NCBI RefSeq assembly: GCF_050948215.1
Contig: NC_135156.1
Coordinates: 248,001-312,000, forward strand
From: Halictus rubicundus
Taxonomy: Eukaryota > Arthropoda > Insecta > Hymenoptera > Halictidae
Direction of reading: 5' to 3'
Length of the DNA stretch: 64,000 bases
In this document: in pieces, positions 11,361-21,192 of the stretch
How positions within the stretch are numbered: position 1 is the first letter of the stretch
How the letters are laid out: the number at the start of each line of letters is the position of its first letter
The notes under the pieces: model-generated
Seen by the model: the letters and a program-made list of their open reading frames with translations, nothing else
What the model was told of the DNA's origin: nothing
The model's database searches: none
Translations under genes and position numbers: made by a program

Positions 11361-11906
11361 TATCGACCATAATGGTAAAAGTTTCGAGCAATTTATGAGT
11401 TAATAATAAATGTTTCATAAAAAAATTATTTGTATACTTTCTCAACCTCCTTGACATTCCAAAACAAATTCAAAAATACTTACAATTCAGTTTACTTCTG
11501 CAATACCTCAGATGACGATTATCTCGTAAACAATGCATAATATCAATTTTTTACCTAATATGATTTTAACTGCAAATGTCTCCCACTCCATAAATGTGTA
11601 AAAAAATAGAAATATGAATTTAAAAAAACAATGATGACGTGCATAACTTGCAAAGGTCACGAGGAAAAAAAATATTTTACATGCACATTATAGCAGACGT
11701 AAAACCGTGCAAATTTGTCTTATTAAACTTTTTCATAACTTCAACCAGTTACGAAATATTGGCTCGGATATTTATAGATGGACCCCCTGTATATGTTCCA
11801 CCGAGTTTTATCTGAGATATTATTGTAAGAATATATGTGAGAAAATCTATGTAAAGGCAGTAGGAGCGAAGAGGTTAGGCAAGAAATAAAAGATAAAGGC
11901 TCGGGT

Positions 11907-12082
11907 TATACAGCCGGGTTTTGTTGAAAACTGGCAATTATCTTAATAAAGAATACCATGTGTTTATGGACTACTATTTCAATTCAGTTCCACTCGTTCG
12001 AGACATTTATCTTCTACAGACATACGTCACAGAAACTGTACGCAAAAATAAAAAATTTCTACCGGAATGTTTTAAAAGGAAA
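11907..12082 (+). pseudogene. piggyBac transposase, middle fragment
   Basis: This is one open stretch with the DDE-domain motif FMDYYFNSVPLVRDIYLL followed by TVRKNKKFLPE, a region typical of the piggyBac catalytic core. It stops exactly at codon AAA (12080-12082), where the inverted-repeat element begins. The protein resumes at 21193 with the next codon. The N-terminal half and the left transposon end are missing. The nearest upstream boundary is the mariner-like element ending at 11789. Confidence 0.75.
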
Positions 12083-12716
12083 GGGCCTAGCCGATTAAGA
12101 TGGTCAAAACTGCCCTTAGAGGTTTTTCAATGATTAATGAACCATTCGAAAGCTGACCCAGAAAAACCCCTCTGAGCAAAATTTCAGCCCCCTATCTTGC
12201 CCGCGAGGGTAGTTACAGGGTAAATTAGATTTCGCTCTTTTCCGCGCATTTCCCACACTCTGATGCTTCCTAAAATTCTGAAAAAAATGTGGCATATTTT
12301 GGATCATAAGACAGATTTTTGAGAATTTTTTCAGATTTTTTTCTTGCAAACTGTGGTCGCAAAAAATGAAAAACCTCAAAAAAATCGGAAAAATGTACAT
12401 TTCTCAAAAATATGAAAACATGCTATTTTGCTGTTTAGTGCCCCGATAAAGTACCATAACAGGCAGTGTCCTCAATTTTTTTTAGATTTTTTCTTGTGGG
12501 CACTTTTTGTCCAGACAAGAAAAACCGAATTTTTTCGCCGTTTCTGCTATTAGGAGGAAAGTTACACTTGTTGGTTTTATCGCAGGCATATATTAAGTCA
12601 TTTTAAACATTATTACATCGAAACAAGTAAGCGTTTGACCTAAGAAATGTTTTAAGAGAAAAAATGGATTGTATTTTGTGCGATATATACCAGAATGTTC
12701 GGAACGTTTACAACAT

Positions 12717-12744
12717 CGCCGGTTGGCACAGCGGTTAGGGCGTC
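12717..12744 (+). pseudogene. tRNA-Arg-like unit, 5' part (left arm)
   Basis: This is the first 28 bases of the tRNA-like unit, containing the A-box TGGCACAGCGG. It is separated from its 3' part (19495-19539) by the nested LINE. The last 14 bases (12731-12744) are the LINE target-site duplication, repeated at 19481-19494. Confidence 0.65.
12731..12744. repeat. Target-site duplication of the LINE, left copy
   Basis: GCGGTTAGGGCGTC is repeated at 19481-19494, directly after the final poly(A). It is a 14-base duplication lying in the A-box/D-loop portion of the tRNA-like unit. Confidence 0.9.
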
Positions 12745-12906
12745 AGTATCCCTCGAACCTTCGTTGGGGTAGGACGTGCCGAGAGAGCCGAAAGGACAAC
12801 GACGCAGGTACGACCCAGCTAGTACAAGGGATACTACACCGAAGTGCGTGAACAGTGCCAGTAACGCGAAAGCGAAACGCATAAAGCGCCGGAACAGTGA
12901 AGTTAA

Positions 12907-14691
12907 AGCAAAATTTCGAAAGAAATTAACATTAATTCACACACACATGAAGAAGAAAAAGCGAGTGAACCATGTGATTCAACAAAAAGTAATAAAAAGA
13001 CAGCGGAAAAGGTGCTCCACGCACTGACAGCGCATCGCACCATCACGAGTCTAGACTCGCTTTCCAATGAAGCATTTGCACTTCATATCAAAAGTGCAAT
13101 AATGAAAAAGAACGCGAAAAGACTAAACCCGACGCCAAAAATCTCCAGCATCCTAAGGACCAAGGACAAGGAACCATCAACAGTGCCCACCAATTCATCG
13201 AAACCAGAGGAGAAGAAAATGGAAACCCTTCCATCATACGAGGAGCTGCTGAGCTCAAACAGGAACCTCCTCATAATTGTGGAAAAATTGTCGTTGCAAT
13301 TAAAGGAAGCAACAGACAAATTAAACACCACCGAAGCAAGGGAATGCACCACCACACCGGAGCCCATGGACGCGAGCAGAACCGACCTGGAAAACAACGC
13401 CAAGGAGGACAATGGGACCTGGATGAAGGTCCCCTCATCGAGGGAAAAAGGAAAACCGACCGTGACCACGACACCGCTGAAGCGACCGGCAGAAGATAAG
13501 CCGGACCCCAACAACCCCAATCCACGAAACAAGCGACCAGCCAACAATAAGCCAGGCACCGGCATCCCCCAGCCAAGGCCGAAACAATTCCCGAACAGCG
13601 TAAACACCGACCAGAGACAAAAGACAGGTACAGACACGCATAAAACACATTTCGGACAATCCAAAACCCTCACGGACGTAAAAACTACCGACAATACGAA
13701 CAGACAAAAACCCCCACCGATCATTTTACACATAGACTCAAACAAAGAGATAGTAAATTCACTAAAACAAACCATTAAAGACTTCCACATTAAACGAATA
13801 AACAACAACAAGCAAATCTTACAAACGAACACAATAGAAAATCACAAAATAGCTTGCGACATTATCAAGAAAAATAACATTAAATTCTTTACGTACACAC
13901 CAAAGTCGGAAAAAAATATAACAGTTCTATTAAAAAACCTAGAGGGTCACTTTGAGACCCAGGAAGTATTAGAAGCTCTTCAAGCCAAGCAAATAGACCA
14001 ACTTAAATTCGTTGCAGTCAAAAAATTTAACACAAAACGCGCCGCAGAAAACAACCGCGTACTTCCGATATTTATTGTCCAACTCTCGCCAGACAGTAAC
14101 ACAAACAACTTAAGACAGATACAGACAGTCCTATACAACGCGGTGAAATGGGAAAAAATCAGAAAGAAGGACCGCATCCAATGCAAGAGATGCCAAAGAA
14201 TAGGACACGTGGCTTCCAATTGCAATCTAGATTACCGTTGTGTCAAATGCAACGTGCCCCACAACCCGGGTGAATGCCCACGCTCCGCCGAACCGTCAGG
14301 TAGCCAGGACTCTACAGGCCCATACTGCATTAATTGCAAAAGTTTCGGGCATCCAGCCTCGTACAGGGGATGCCCAAAAATCAAAGAAATCAAGTTAAAG
14401 ATTGAAGAAAAAAAATTAGCAACCAAAGAAAAAATAGAGAAAAGTCATCAAGCCAAAAATAGATTCATCAAACCCGGTGTTTCATTCAGTTCGCTTTTAA
14501 AAGAAAGCAGCACCCCGAAGCCACCCACCCCCGAACCACAGAAAACAGACCAAAACCCATCATTATTAGATCAAATTAAAAGAACAATAGAGTCCGCCGT
14601 AAACATCCAAATGTCCCGATTCCTTGAACAACTAGAATCGAACAGCAATAAAATCAACCTCATCGCCCATGCACTAGATCTCGAATTTTAA
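12907..14691 (+). CDS. LINE 2 ORF1, Gag-like nucleic-acid-binding protein
   Basis: The frame is open from 12907 to the stop at 14689-14691. The first in-frame ATG is at 13102, but protein-like sequence begins upstream. An ATG at 12947 lies in another frame just before an A-rich run, so a small indel may have displaced the true start. The N-terminal half is rich in Pro/Thr/Lys. The C-terminal part has three cysteine knuckles (CKRCQRIGHVASNC, CVKC...C and CINCKSFGHPA...C, about 14180-14355), as in Gag-like ORF1 proteins of the Jockey/I group. The expected role is packaging element RNA. It abuts the ORF2 frame at 14691. Confidence 0.8.
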   Translation, partial: SKISKEININSHTHEEEKASEPCDSTKSNKKTAEKVLHALTAHRTITSLDSLSNEAFALHIKSAIMKKNAKRLNPTPKISSILRTKDKEPSTVPTNSSKPEEKKMETLPSYEELLSSNRNLLIIVEKLSLQLKEATDKLNTTEARECTTTPEPMDASRTDLENNAKEDNGTWMKVPSSREKGKPTVTTTPLKRPAEDKPDPNNPNPRNKRPANNKPGTGIPQPRPKQFPNSVNTDQRQKTGTDTHKTHFGQSKTLTDVKTTDNTNRQKPPPIILHIDSNKEIVNSLKQTIKDFHIKRINNNKQILQTNTIENHKIACDIIKKNNIKFFTYTPKSEKNITVLLKNLEGHFETQEVLEALQAKQIDQLKFVAVKKFNTKRAAENNRVLPIFIVQLSPDSNTNNLRQIQTVLYNAVKWEKIRKKDRIQCKRCQRIGHVASNCNLDYRCVKCNVPHNPGECPRSAEPSGSQDSTGPYCINCKSFGHPASYRGCPKIKEIKLKIEEKKLATKEKIEKSHQAKNRFIKPGVSFSSLLKESSTPKPPTPEPQKTDQNPSLLDQIKRTIESAVNIQMSRFLEQLESNSNKINLIAHALDLEF

Positions 14692-17600
14692 CATTCAATT
14701 CCTCCACGACCAACTACACACGGCAAAACAATGCGGAGAAACTTCGATGCAATAGACTTAAAATCACCGAAATTAACGTAAATTCACTAATATCGTATGA
14801 AAGAAGGGCATCTCTTGCAGAGTATCTAGCGTCCAACGATCCGGATGTGGTCCTTCTTTGTGAAACTAAGTTAAGTCCTAGACATGTAATTAGGTTTAAA
14901 AATTATACATTCCTAAGAAACGACCGAGCCAATGCTAAACAGGCTGGGGGAACAGGCATCCTAGTCAGAAATAATATTAAATTCAAGTCCATCCAGCGGG
15001 GCGGCGTAGAGAATGCCACCTTCGAAGCCACCACAATCAAGATAAAGTTCCAAAATAATAATAACTTATTTATAATCTCTGGATACGCGACTAGTAGCTG
15101 TAAAAAAGAATTCATGGCCGAACTACAATCATTATTTGAACAACTAGAATTACAGAAAAACAATAATTACTACCTCCTCGCGGGCGATTTAAACGCCAAA
15201 CACGCCGCGTGGAGCAACCCCATCAATAACCATAGAGGCGTAGCTCTTCTGAATTGGATATCGCGCAACGAGATAACTTACCGAATCTCCCTACTTCACA
15301 CATTAACACCATCCTTCCCCAAAAGTGGTGCCTTCATAGACATTTGCATAGCCGACAACAGGCTACAATTTCACGACACACCCGTACATAACAGACTCGA
15401 CTCCACCGACTATGACAGCGACCATAAAGCAGTAAAAATAACAATATCCATACGTACCCACGACTACCTGGAAATAGACGAAGCAACCCCCAATATAAAA
15501 TATAATTACTATAAAGCCGACTGGACAGAATTCTCCTCACATTTAGAACAAAACGGTAAAATAGACATGCCGAATAATAGAAACCTTACAATAGACGAAA
15601 TCGACAAATACATTGAACAGCTCAACACAAATATCACACAAGCAATAGACGTAGCAGTACCACAGGCCAACACCAACTTCGACTCGACAGACAGATACAT
15701 TACGACAGAAATAATAAAATTAAGAAAACGAAAAAGCCACTTACTGACACTCTTAAATAGACTAACAAGATTCTCAAATTACACTAGTGCACATGACATT
15801 ACTATAGCCACACTCAAACAACTTCTAAAAACCACAAGATACGAGATTAAAAAAGCCTTTCAAAATTCGACAAGTGATTACTGGAAACACAGAATCTCTC
15901 AAATCTCCACGCAAAAATCCAACGAGCTCTTTCCATCGATAAACAATATCTTCCGACCGAAACACAAAAACAATATAGACACTTTAAAAATTCCTAACAC
16001 AAAAACAGATATAATAAACGCCAACATAAACCTAAACAACGTACAGACAGACGAAAAGAACAACTTTCTAATCACAGACACACAAGACAAACTAAACGTA
16101 TTAGGGGCATATTTCGAAGCGGCTCACACACAGAACTCGCACATGGGCAAACATGAACTAACAAACATAATTCAACAGAAAGTACAAAAAATACGAACCG
16201 AACTAGACGAAGACGTACGTAACAACAAAACTGTATGCACCTTCCATGACGAAAATACCGCATCAAATCCGAACACAGACATAATCCCAACAAATTTCTT
16301 CACCTCCTACTTCAAATTACAAGATACATTCAAACACCTGAATAATAAAAAATCCTCCAGTTTCGACAGTATACCTAACACAGCACTAAAAAGGCTACCC
16401 CTTCGGTATATATACTACTACGCAGTAATATTCAATAACTGCCTAAACCGCGCTTACTTTCCGATAGCCTGGAAAACAGCGAAAGTGGTGGCTTTGAAGA
16501 AAAAAGGTAAAGATGGTGCCGAACCGACCAGCTACCGACCCATCAGTCTCTTGCCCAATATAAGCAAAATATTCGAAACCACCATCAACAACTCATTAAA
16601 CACATTTTGCATAGACAATAGTATCATCCCCGAAACACAATTCGGCTTCAGATTCAAACATTCTACCATCCACGCTATAACAAAGTTTACCTCCGACATA
16701 CGTATGTTGGGCAAGAAACGCAGGTGACTGTGTCGGGGCGGTATTCATCGACCTTGAAAAAGCATTCGATACAGTCTGGCTGGATGGACTCTTCTTCAAA
16801 ATGCTGAAGAAAAATTTTCCCCCTCACTTGATTAAAATGCTATGGAACATGTTACACGGAAAATCGTTTCGTGTAACAGAGGGGACCAACACCTCCACGA
16901 AAATATTTAACATAAAAAACGGCCTACAACAAGGCACCGTCAATTCCCCAATCCTGTTTAGCATATACATAAGCGATCTCTTACAAATGTACGGCTTAAA
17001 TAGCGAACCACACAAAAAAGCAATAGCTTTTGCAGATGACCTATTAATATACGTCAACAACAACAAACCCTCGGTAATACAGAAACAGCTACAAGAAACA
17101 TTTGATAAAATCCAAGACTATTTTCATACATGGAAACTTAAAATTAACGTCAATAAATGCGAAACAATACTTTTCCGACCTTACATCTCCACAATCTCCG
17201 ATGCCAATTATGACGTCAGAAAATACTCCAAAGATTTTCACTTGCATGACTCCAACAATAAGTCAGTAAAAATCCCCCATAAAAACGTGGTTCGCTACTT
17301 AGGCGTACACCTAGACTTTAAATTAAATTACAACAACCACATAGACATACAAATAGACAAAGCTCAGAAAGCCTTCCTAGCAAATAAGAGATTATTCTAC
17401 TGTAAAGACCTAACTACGAATGTCAAAATTCTGTGCTACAAGCTTCTAGTACGGCCAATACTGACATACGGTGCACCAATATGGTATAACATAAGCGCAA
17501 GCACCATGGAAAAACTCAGGCTTCTCGAACGTAAATGCATAAGAGCATGTTTAAATAAATACAGGACACCCGAATCCAACTACACCAAACTATACAGCAA

Positions 17601-17997
17601 TCATAGACTCTACGAAATGGCAAAAATGCCCAGAATCGACATATTTACACTCAAACTCATTCGCAACCATTGGGTGAACGTTCCCAATATCCAAGAAAAT
17701 AGCCACATATACCCATCAGCTTACCCCTACCCACAATACCACGAATCAACTAGACATACAGGATATACACCCCCAGAATCATTCATACACTTCGACAGCA
17801 ACGGACTCATACAAGACAACTACAAACAACCGATCATATATCATTACAATAGAAAAACATACGACAAAAGACTACTCTACGACAGTAACATCACCTTCGA
17901 CCATCCGGAAATGCGCTTTAGATATAAGTTAACAAAATACGACAAAGAGATCGTCGCGAAGGAAGACCCAGAGAAGTTCTGGTGGTTCCAAACCTAG
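14691..17997 (+). pseudogene. LINE 2 ORF2: endonuclease and reverse transcriptase, one frameshift
   Basis: Coding begins in the frame touching the ORF1 stop. EINVNSL near 14770 is the first endonuclease motif, followed by LLCETKL, LAGDLNAKHAAW, and SDHKAVKI near 15420. The reverse transcriptase shows SYRPISLLP and FGFRFKHST. After a one-base frame change near 16715-16725 it continues with FIDLEKAFDTVW, QQGTVNSPILF and FADDLLIYV (to about 17070). It runs on to a normal stop at 17995-17997. No RNase H is visible. Apart from the frameshift the ~1100-codon ORF is clean, which implies recent activity. Confidence 0.85.
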
Positions 17998-18769
17998 ATA
18001 GCAATTATAAGTAATAATAACAAATATTAAAACAGCGTCCCGTCCTCGATAGTATAGTGGTCAGTATCCCCGCCTGTCACGCGGGAGACCGGGGTTCGAT
18101 TCCCCGTCGGGGAGAGAAATTATATTTTTACAAATTATATTTTTACATATATGTTATCTAATCTTAAATGCTGTATCAAATTATATTTTTAAATACCTTT
18201 ATGTAGTATCTTAGTAATAAGAAGCTCAACCGTTACCTCCCGTTAAATTTTAGAAATAAAAGTTGCGTACAAAAATTAATTACATCAAAGAACAAAAATG
18301 TACAAATAATCCCCGACCTAAAATGTAAATTAACAGTGCAATAACTAATAGTAGTAACAACAAGGTAGCATAAGCACCCGCAATACACACCGTTCAGTAT
18401 TTTTTAATTAGATTATACTACAAGTAGAGTCATAGATATAACCTACTAAACACTACCAAAACAAACCCATAATACCAAAGATTGTACAGTTTTTCCCAAC
18501 CCGTGCCTTTCTGTACATATACATATACGTATCCCTAATTAAGTTAAGCCATACTTAGTCTAAGTATTAATAGTTGCAATAAGTGCAGTGTACATATAGA
18601 TATAATCATAATATTAAACCGTGCGTGCCCGGAACTCCGAGCCTTTAGTTTATATATCAAACATTTATATTTGTTATACTTTTTTTGTGTTTAAGTTTAT
18701 TGTACCCGCTGTATATATTGTATTTATTGGCACAATAAACACATTGTTACAAAAAAAAAAAAAAAAAAA
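17998..18769 (+). other. LINE 2 3' untranslated region, tail unit 1
   Basis: A 45-base spacer, a complete tRNA-Asp (18043-18114), about 635 bases of AT-rich sequence with AATAAA-like motifs, and 19 A residues (18751-18769). Unit 2 (18770-19480) repeats everything from within the tRNA onward with only about six differences. Confidence 0.85.
18043..18114 (+). tRNA. tRNA-Asp (GTC) inside a LINE 3' region
   Basis: The 72-base cloverleaf is complete. The acceptor TCCTCGA pairs with TCGGGGA plus discriminator G. The anticodon stem CCCGC/GCGGG encloses loop CTGTCAC with anticodon GTC at 18076-18078. The T-arm GGGGTTCGATTCCCC provides a perfect B-box. A T5 run at about 18125 could end Pol III transcription. 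No intron is present. It lies 45 bases after the ORF2 stop, so it is either captured host tRNA or a standing part of the element. Whether it is transcribed or aminoacylated cannot be told from sequence. Confidence 0.9.
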
Positions 18770-19480
18770 GTGGTCAGTATCCCCGCCTGTCACGCGGGAG
18801 ACCGGGGTTCGATTCCCCGTCGGGGAGAGAAATTATATTTTTACAAATTATATTTTTACATATATGTTATCTAATTTTAAATGCTGTATCAAATTATATT
18901 TTTAAATACCTTTATGTAGTATCTTAGTAATAAAAAGCTCAACCGTTACCTCCCGTTAAATTTTAGAAATAAAAGTTGCGTACAAAAATTAATTACATCA
19001 AAGAACAAAAATGTACAAATAATCCCCGACCTAAAATGTAAATTAACAGTGCAATAACTAATAGTAGTAACAACAAGGTAGCATAAGCACCCGCAATACA
19101 CACCGTTCAGTATTTTTTAATTAGATTATACTACAAGTAGAGTCATAGATATAACCTACTAAACACTACCAAAACAAACCCATAATACCAAAGATTGTAC
19201 AGTTTTTCCCAACCCGTGCCTTTCTGTACATATACATATACGTATCCCTAACTAAGTTAAGCCATACTTAGTCTAAGTGTTAATAGTTGCAATAAGTGCA
19301 GTGTACATATAGATATAATCATAATATTAAACCGTGCGTGCCCGGAACTCCGAGCCTTTAGTTTATATATCAAACATTTATATTTGCTATACTTTTTTTT
19401 GTGTTTAAGTTTATTGTACCCGCTGTATATATTGTATTTATTGGCACAATAAACACATTGTTACAAAAAAAAAAAAAAAA
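18770..19480 (+). repeat. LINE 2 duplicated tail (unit 2) with partial tRNA-Asp
   Basis: It starts abruptly at GTGGTCAGTATCCCC, tRNA-Asp position 15, directly after the first poly(A). It then runs to the tRNA 3' end (18827), repeats the ~635-base 3' region, and ends in 16 A residues. The missing first 14 tRNA bases and the exact junction at the A-box suggest this tail belonged to another element copy into whose tRNA the present copy had inserted. Confidence 0.85.
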
Positions 19481-19494
19481 GCGGTTAGGGCGTC

Positions 19495-19550
19495 GGGCTA
19501 CGGAGCGGATACGCTGGTGTTCGAATCCCGTCGGTGGGAAAGTTTTTTTT
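19495..19550 (+). pseudogene. tRNA-Arg-like unit, 3' part (left arm) with T8
   Basis: This continues the interrupted unit: the anticodon region CTACGGA, the B-box GTGTTCGAATCC, then a run of eight T at 19543-19550 that could act as a Pol III terminator. Confidence 0.6.
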
Positions 19551-19996
19551 CCATACGTCATCTTTATTTTTTCAATTTCTTATATGGTTTAGTCATGTGA
19601 TTTTAATTATATTTTTTAATGTTTTAAAAATATTGAGGTAACATTTTTAACTAAAATACATACAAAAATAGTTTCGCAGTATCTATTATTTCCTCGATTC
19701 TTTAATTGTATATGTTCATCATTGCAGTCCTGTTTAACATTCTTAATATTAAAATTCATTAATCTAGTTTCTAAGCCTTGCGTCTTCAGAAATTAGGGAG
19801 GAAATAAGAAGAACTCTGAATAAATAACACGCAGCAAAGTATTGGTTTTTGTCAAATTGAGAGAAAAGGGCTACATACTACCACTATTTTGAAAGTGAGG
19901 TATCAGGTACAAATAAGCCTAAGCCATTCCTCTTTATTGTAAGGTACATGAGGAAGTAATTCCCGTTTATAGTTACTTGAATGAAAGACTTGTTCT

Positions 19997-20329
19997 GTGG
20001 ACATTTATGATACGGATCAGGAAGTTCATTATTTTCGGTGGGATTCAGAGGCAATTCATAGTATACTAGGTCAAAAGTACCAGCTTCTACACAAACAAGT
20101 AGACAACAAAACCTTTCCAAAAATTGGAAACAATTGGAACTGCAAAAAGACTCCATTTCAAACAGTATCCTCGGTAGATACTCTTGATTTTCCGGAAATG
20201 ACAGAAGTAGATTTAAAAATTCCTTTCACGGAATCTTACCAATTTTCACAAGCAATTTCATATCTGGCAGAAATCGTGGAAAAGAAAATCTTATCAAGAA
20301 AATATCTTATCAATCAATCAAGAAAATAA
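19997..20329 (+). CDS. Unknown short ORF in centre of the inverted-repeat element
   Basis: The 110-codon open frame (the first codon is GTG; no obvious ATG start) contains HYFRWDSEAIHSILGQKYQLLHKQ and a Lys-Trp-Asn-Cys-Lys-like segment. It has no motif that lets me name a family. Its position between the two arms makes it a candidate remnant of the element's own transposase. It gives an impression of resembling uncharacterised multicopy insect transposon proteins, which I cannot check. Frame continuity before 19997 is poor, so this is probably a fragment. Confidence 0.35.
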   Translation: MDIYDTDQEVHYFRWDSEAIHSILGQKYQLLHKQVDNKTFPKIGNNWNCKKTPFQTVSSVDTLDFPEMTEVDLKIPFTESYQFSQAISYLAEIVEKKILSRKYLINQSRK

Positions 20330-20487
20330 TATCATTAAATTCGAAGTAAAATCGGAGTGATATAAATAAATGTTAGTTAAAAATGTTACCTTAATATTTT
20401 TAAAACATTAAAAAATATAATTAAAATCACATGACTAAACCATATAAGAAATTGAAAAAATAAAGATGACGCATGGAAAAAAAACTT

Positions 20488-20560
20488 TCCCACCGACGGG
20501 ATTCGAACACCAGCGTATCCGCTCCGTAGTCCGACGCGATAACCGCTGTGCCAACCGGCG
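20488..20560 (-). pseudogene. tRNA-Arg(ACG)-like Pol III unit (right arm, uninterrupted)
   Basis: Read on the minus strand, this 73-base unit has an A-box (TGGCACAGCGG), an anticodon arm with loop CTACGGA (anticodon ACG) and a B-box (GTGTTCGAATCC). Eight T follow at 20484-20477. The acceptor and T stems are badly mispaired, so it is a tRNA pseudogene or SINE-like promoter. Wording near the anticodon (GCGTCGGACTACGGA) resembles tRNA-Arg. Confidence 0.6.
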
Positions 20561-21192
20561 ATGTTGTAAACGTTCCGAACATTCTGGTATATATCGCACA
20601 AAATACAATCCATTTTTTCTCTTAAAACATTTCTTAGGTCAAACACTTACTTGTTTCGATGTAATAATGTTTAAAATGACTTAATATATGCCTGCGATAA
20701 AACCAACAAGTGTAACTTTCCTCCTAATAGCAGAAACGGCGAAAAAATTCGGTTTTTCTTGTCTGGACAAAAAGTGCCCACAAGAAAAAATCTAAAAAAA
20801 TTGAGGACACTGCCTGTTATGGTACTTTATCGGGGCACTAAACAGCAAAATAGCATGTTTTCATATTTTTGAGAAATGTACATTTTTCCGATTTTTTTGA
20901 GGTTTTTCATTTTTTGCGACCACAGTTTGCAAGAAAAAAATCTGAAAAAATTCTCAAAAATCTGTCTTAGGATCCAAAATATGCCACATTTTTTCAGAAT
21001 TTTAGGAAGCATCAGAGTGTGGAAAATGCGTGGAAAAGCGCGAAATCTAATTTACCCTGTAACTACCCTCACGGGCAAGATAGGGGGCTGAAATTTTGCT
21101 CAGAGGGGTTTTTCTGGGTCAGCTTTCGAATGGTTCATTAATAATTGAAAAACCTCTAAGGGCAGTTTTGACCATCTTAATCGGCTAGGCCC

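Larger units (their letters stand above)
8351..11789 (+). mobile_element. Mariner-like element with long TIRs, invaded by two solo LTRs
   Basis: The ends CATGGTGCCCGTCTATAAAT (left) and the complement of CAGGGGGTCCATCTATAAAT (right) are both flanked by TATA, giving the TA target of Tc1/mariner. The arms pair over more than 300 bases once the insertions are removed: 8351-8403 + 9662-9775 + 10154-10280 against about 11420-11789. Without the LTRs the element is about 1.8 kb. It encodes a broken transposase (10256-11360). Confidence 0.85.
12745..19480 (+). mobile_element. LINE 2: nearly intact LINE inserted in a tRNA A-box
   Basis: The 6.7-kb element is bounded by the 14-base duplication at 12731-12744 and 19481-19494 and ends in 16 A residues. 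It contains ORF1 with zinc knuckles, ORF2 with endonuclease and reverse transcriptase (one frameshift), and a 3' untranslated region that includes a full tRNA-Asp. An extra copy of the tail follows. The first eight bases (12745-12752, AGTATCCC) match tRNA-Asp at the same A-box position, so the element proper probably starts at 12753. It belongs to the Jockey/I group by ORF1 and ORF2 motifs. Confidence 0.9.
12083..21192. mobile_element. Long inverted-repeat element carrying tRNA-Arg-like units
   Basis: The left arm (12083-12744, continued at 19481-19662 after a nested LINE) is the reverse complement of the right arm (about 20369-21192). Each arm is about 830-850 bases. The outermost motif is GGGCCTAGCCGATTAAGATG. 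Excision at 12083/21192 would rejoin the piggyBac reading frame exactly (AAA then TTC) with no target-site duplication. The centre (19663-20368) holds a short unknown ORF. I cannot name the superfamily. A related terminus occurs at 54508-54545. Confidence 0.75.

Noticed and set aside
13083..13832. 249-codon minus-strand frame opposite LINE 2 ORF1
   Set aside because: Shadow of the real ORF1 with knuckle motifs on the plus strand. No independent evidence.
18770..18827. Second functional tRNA-Asp
   Set aside because: The first 14 bases are missing, so the acceptor and D-arm cannot form.
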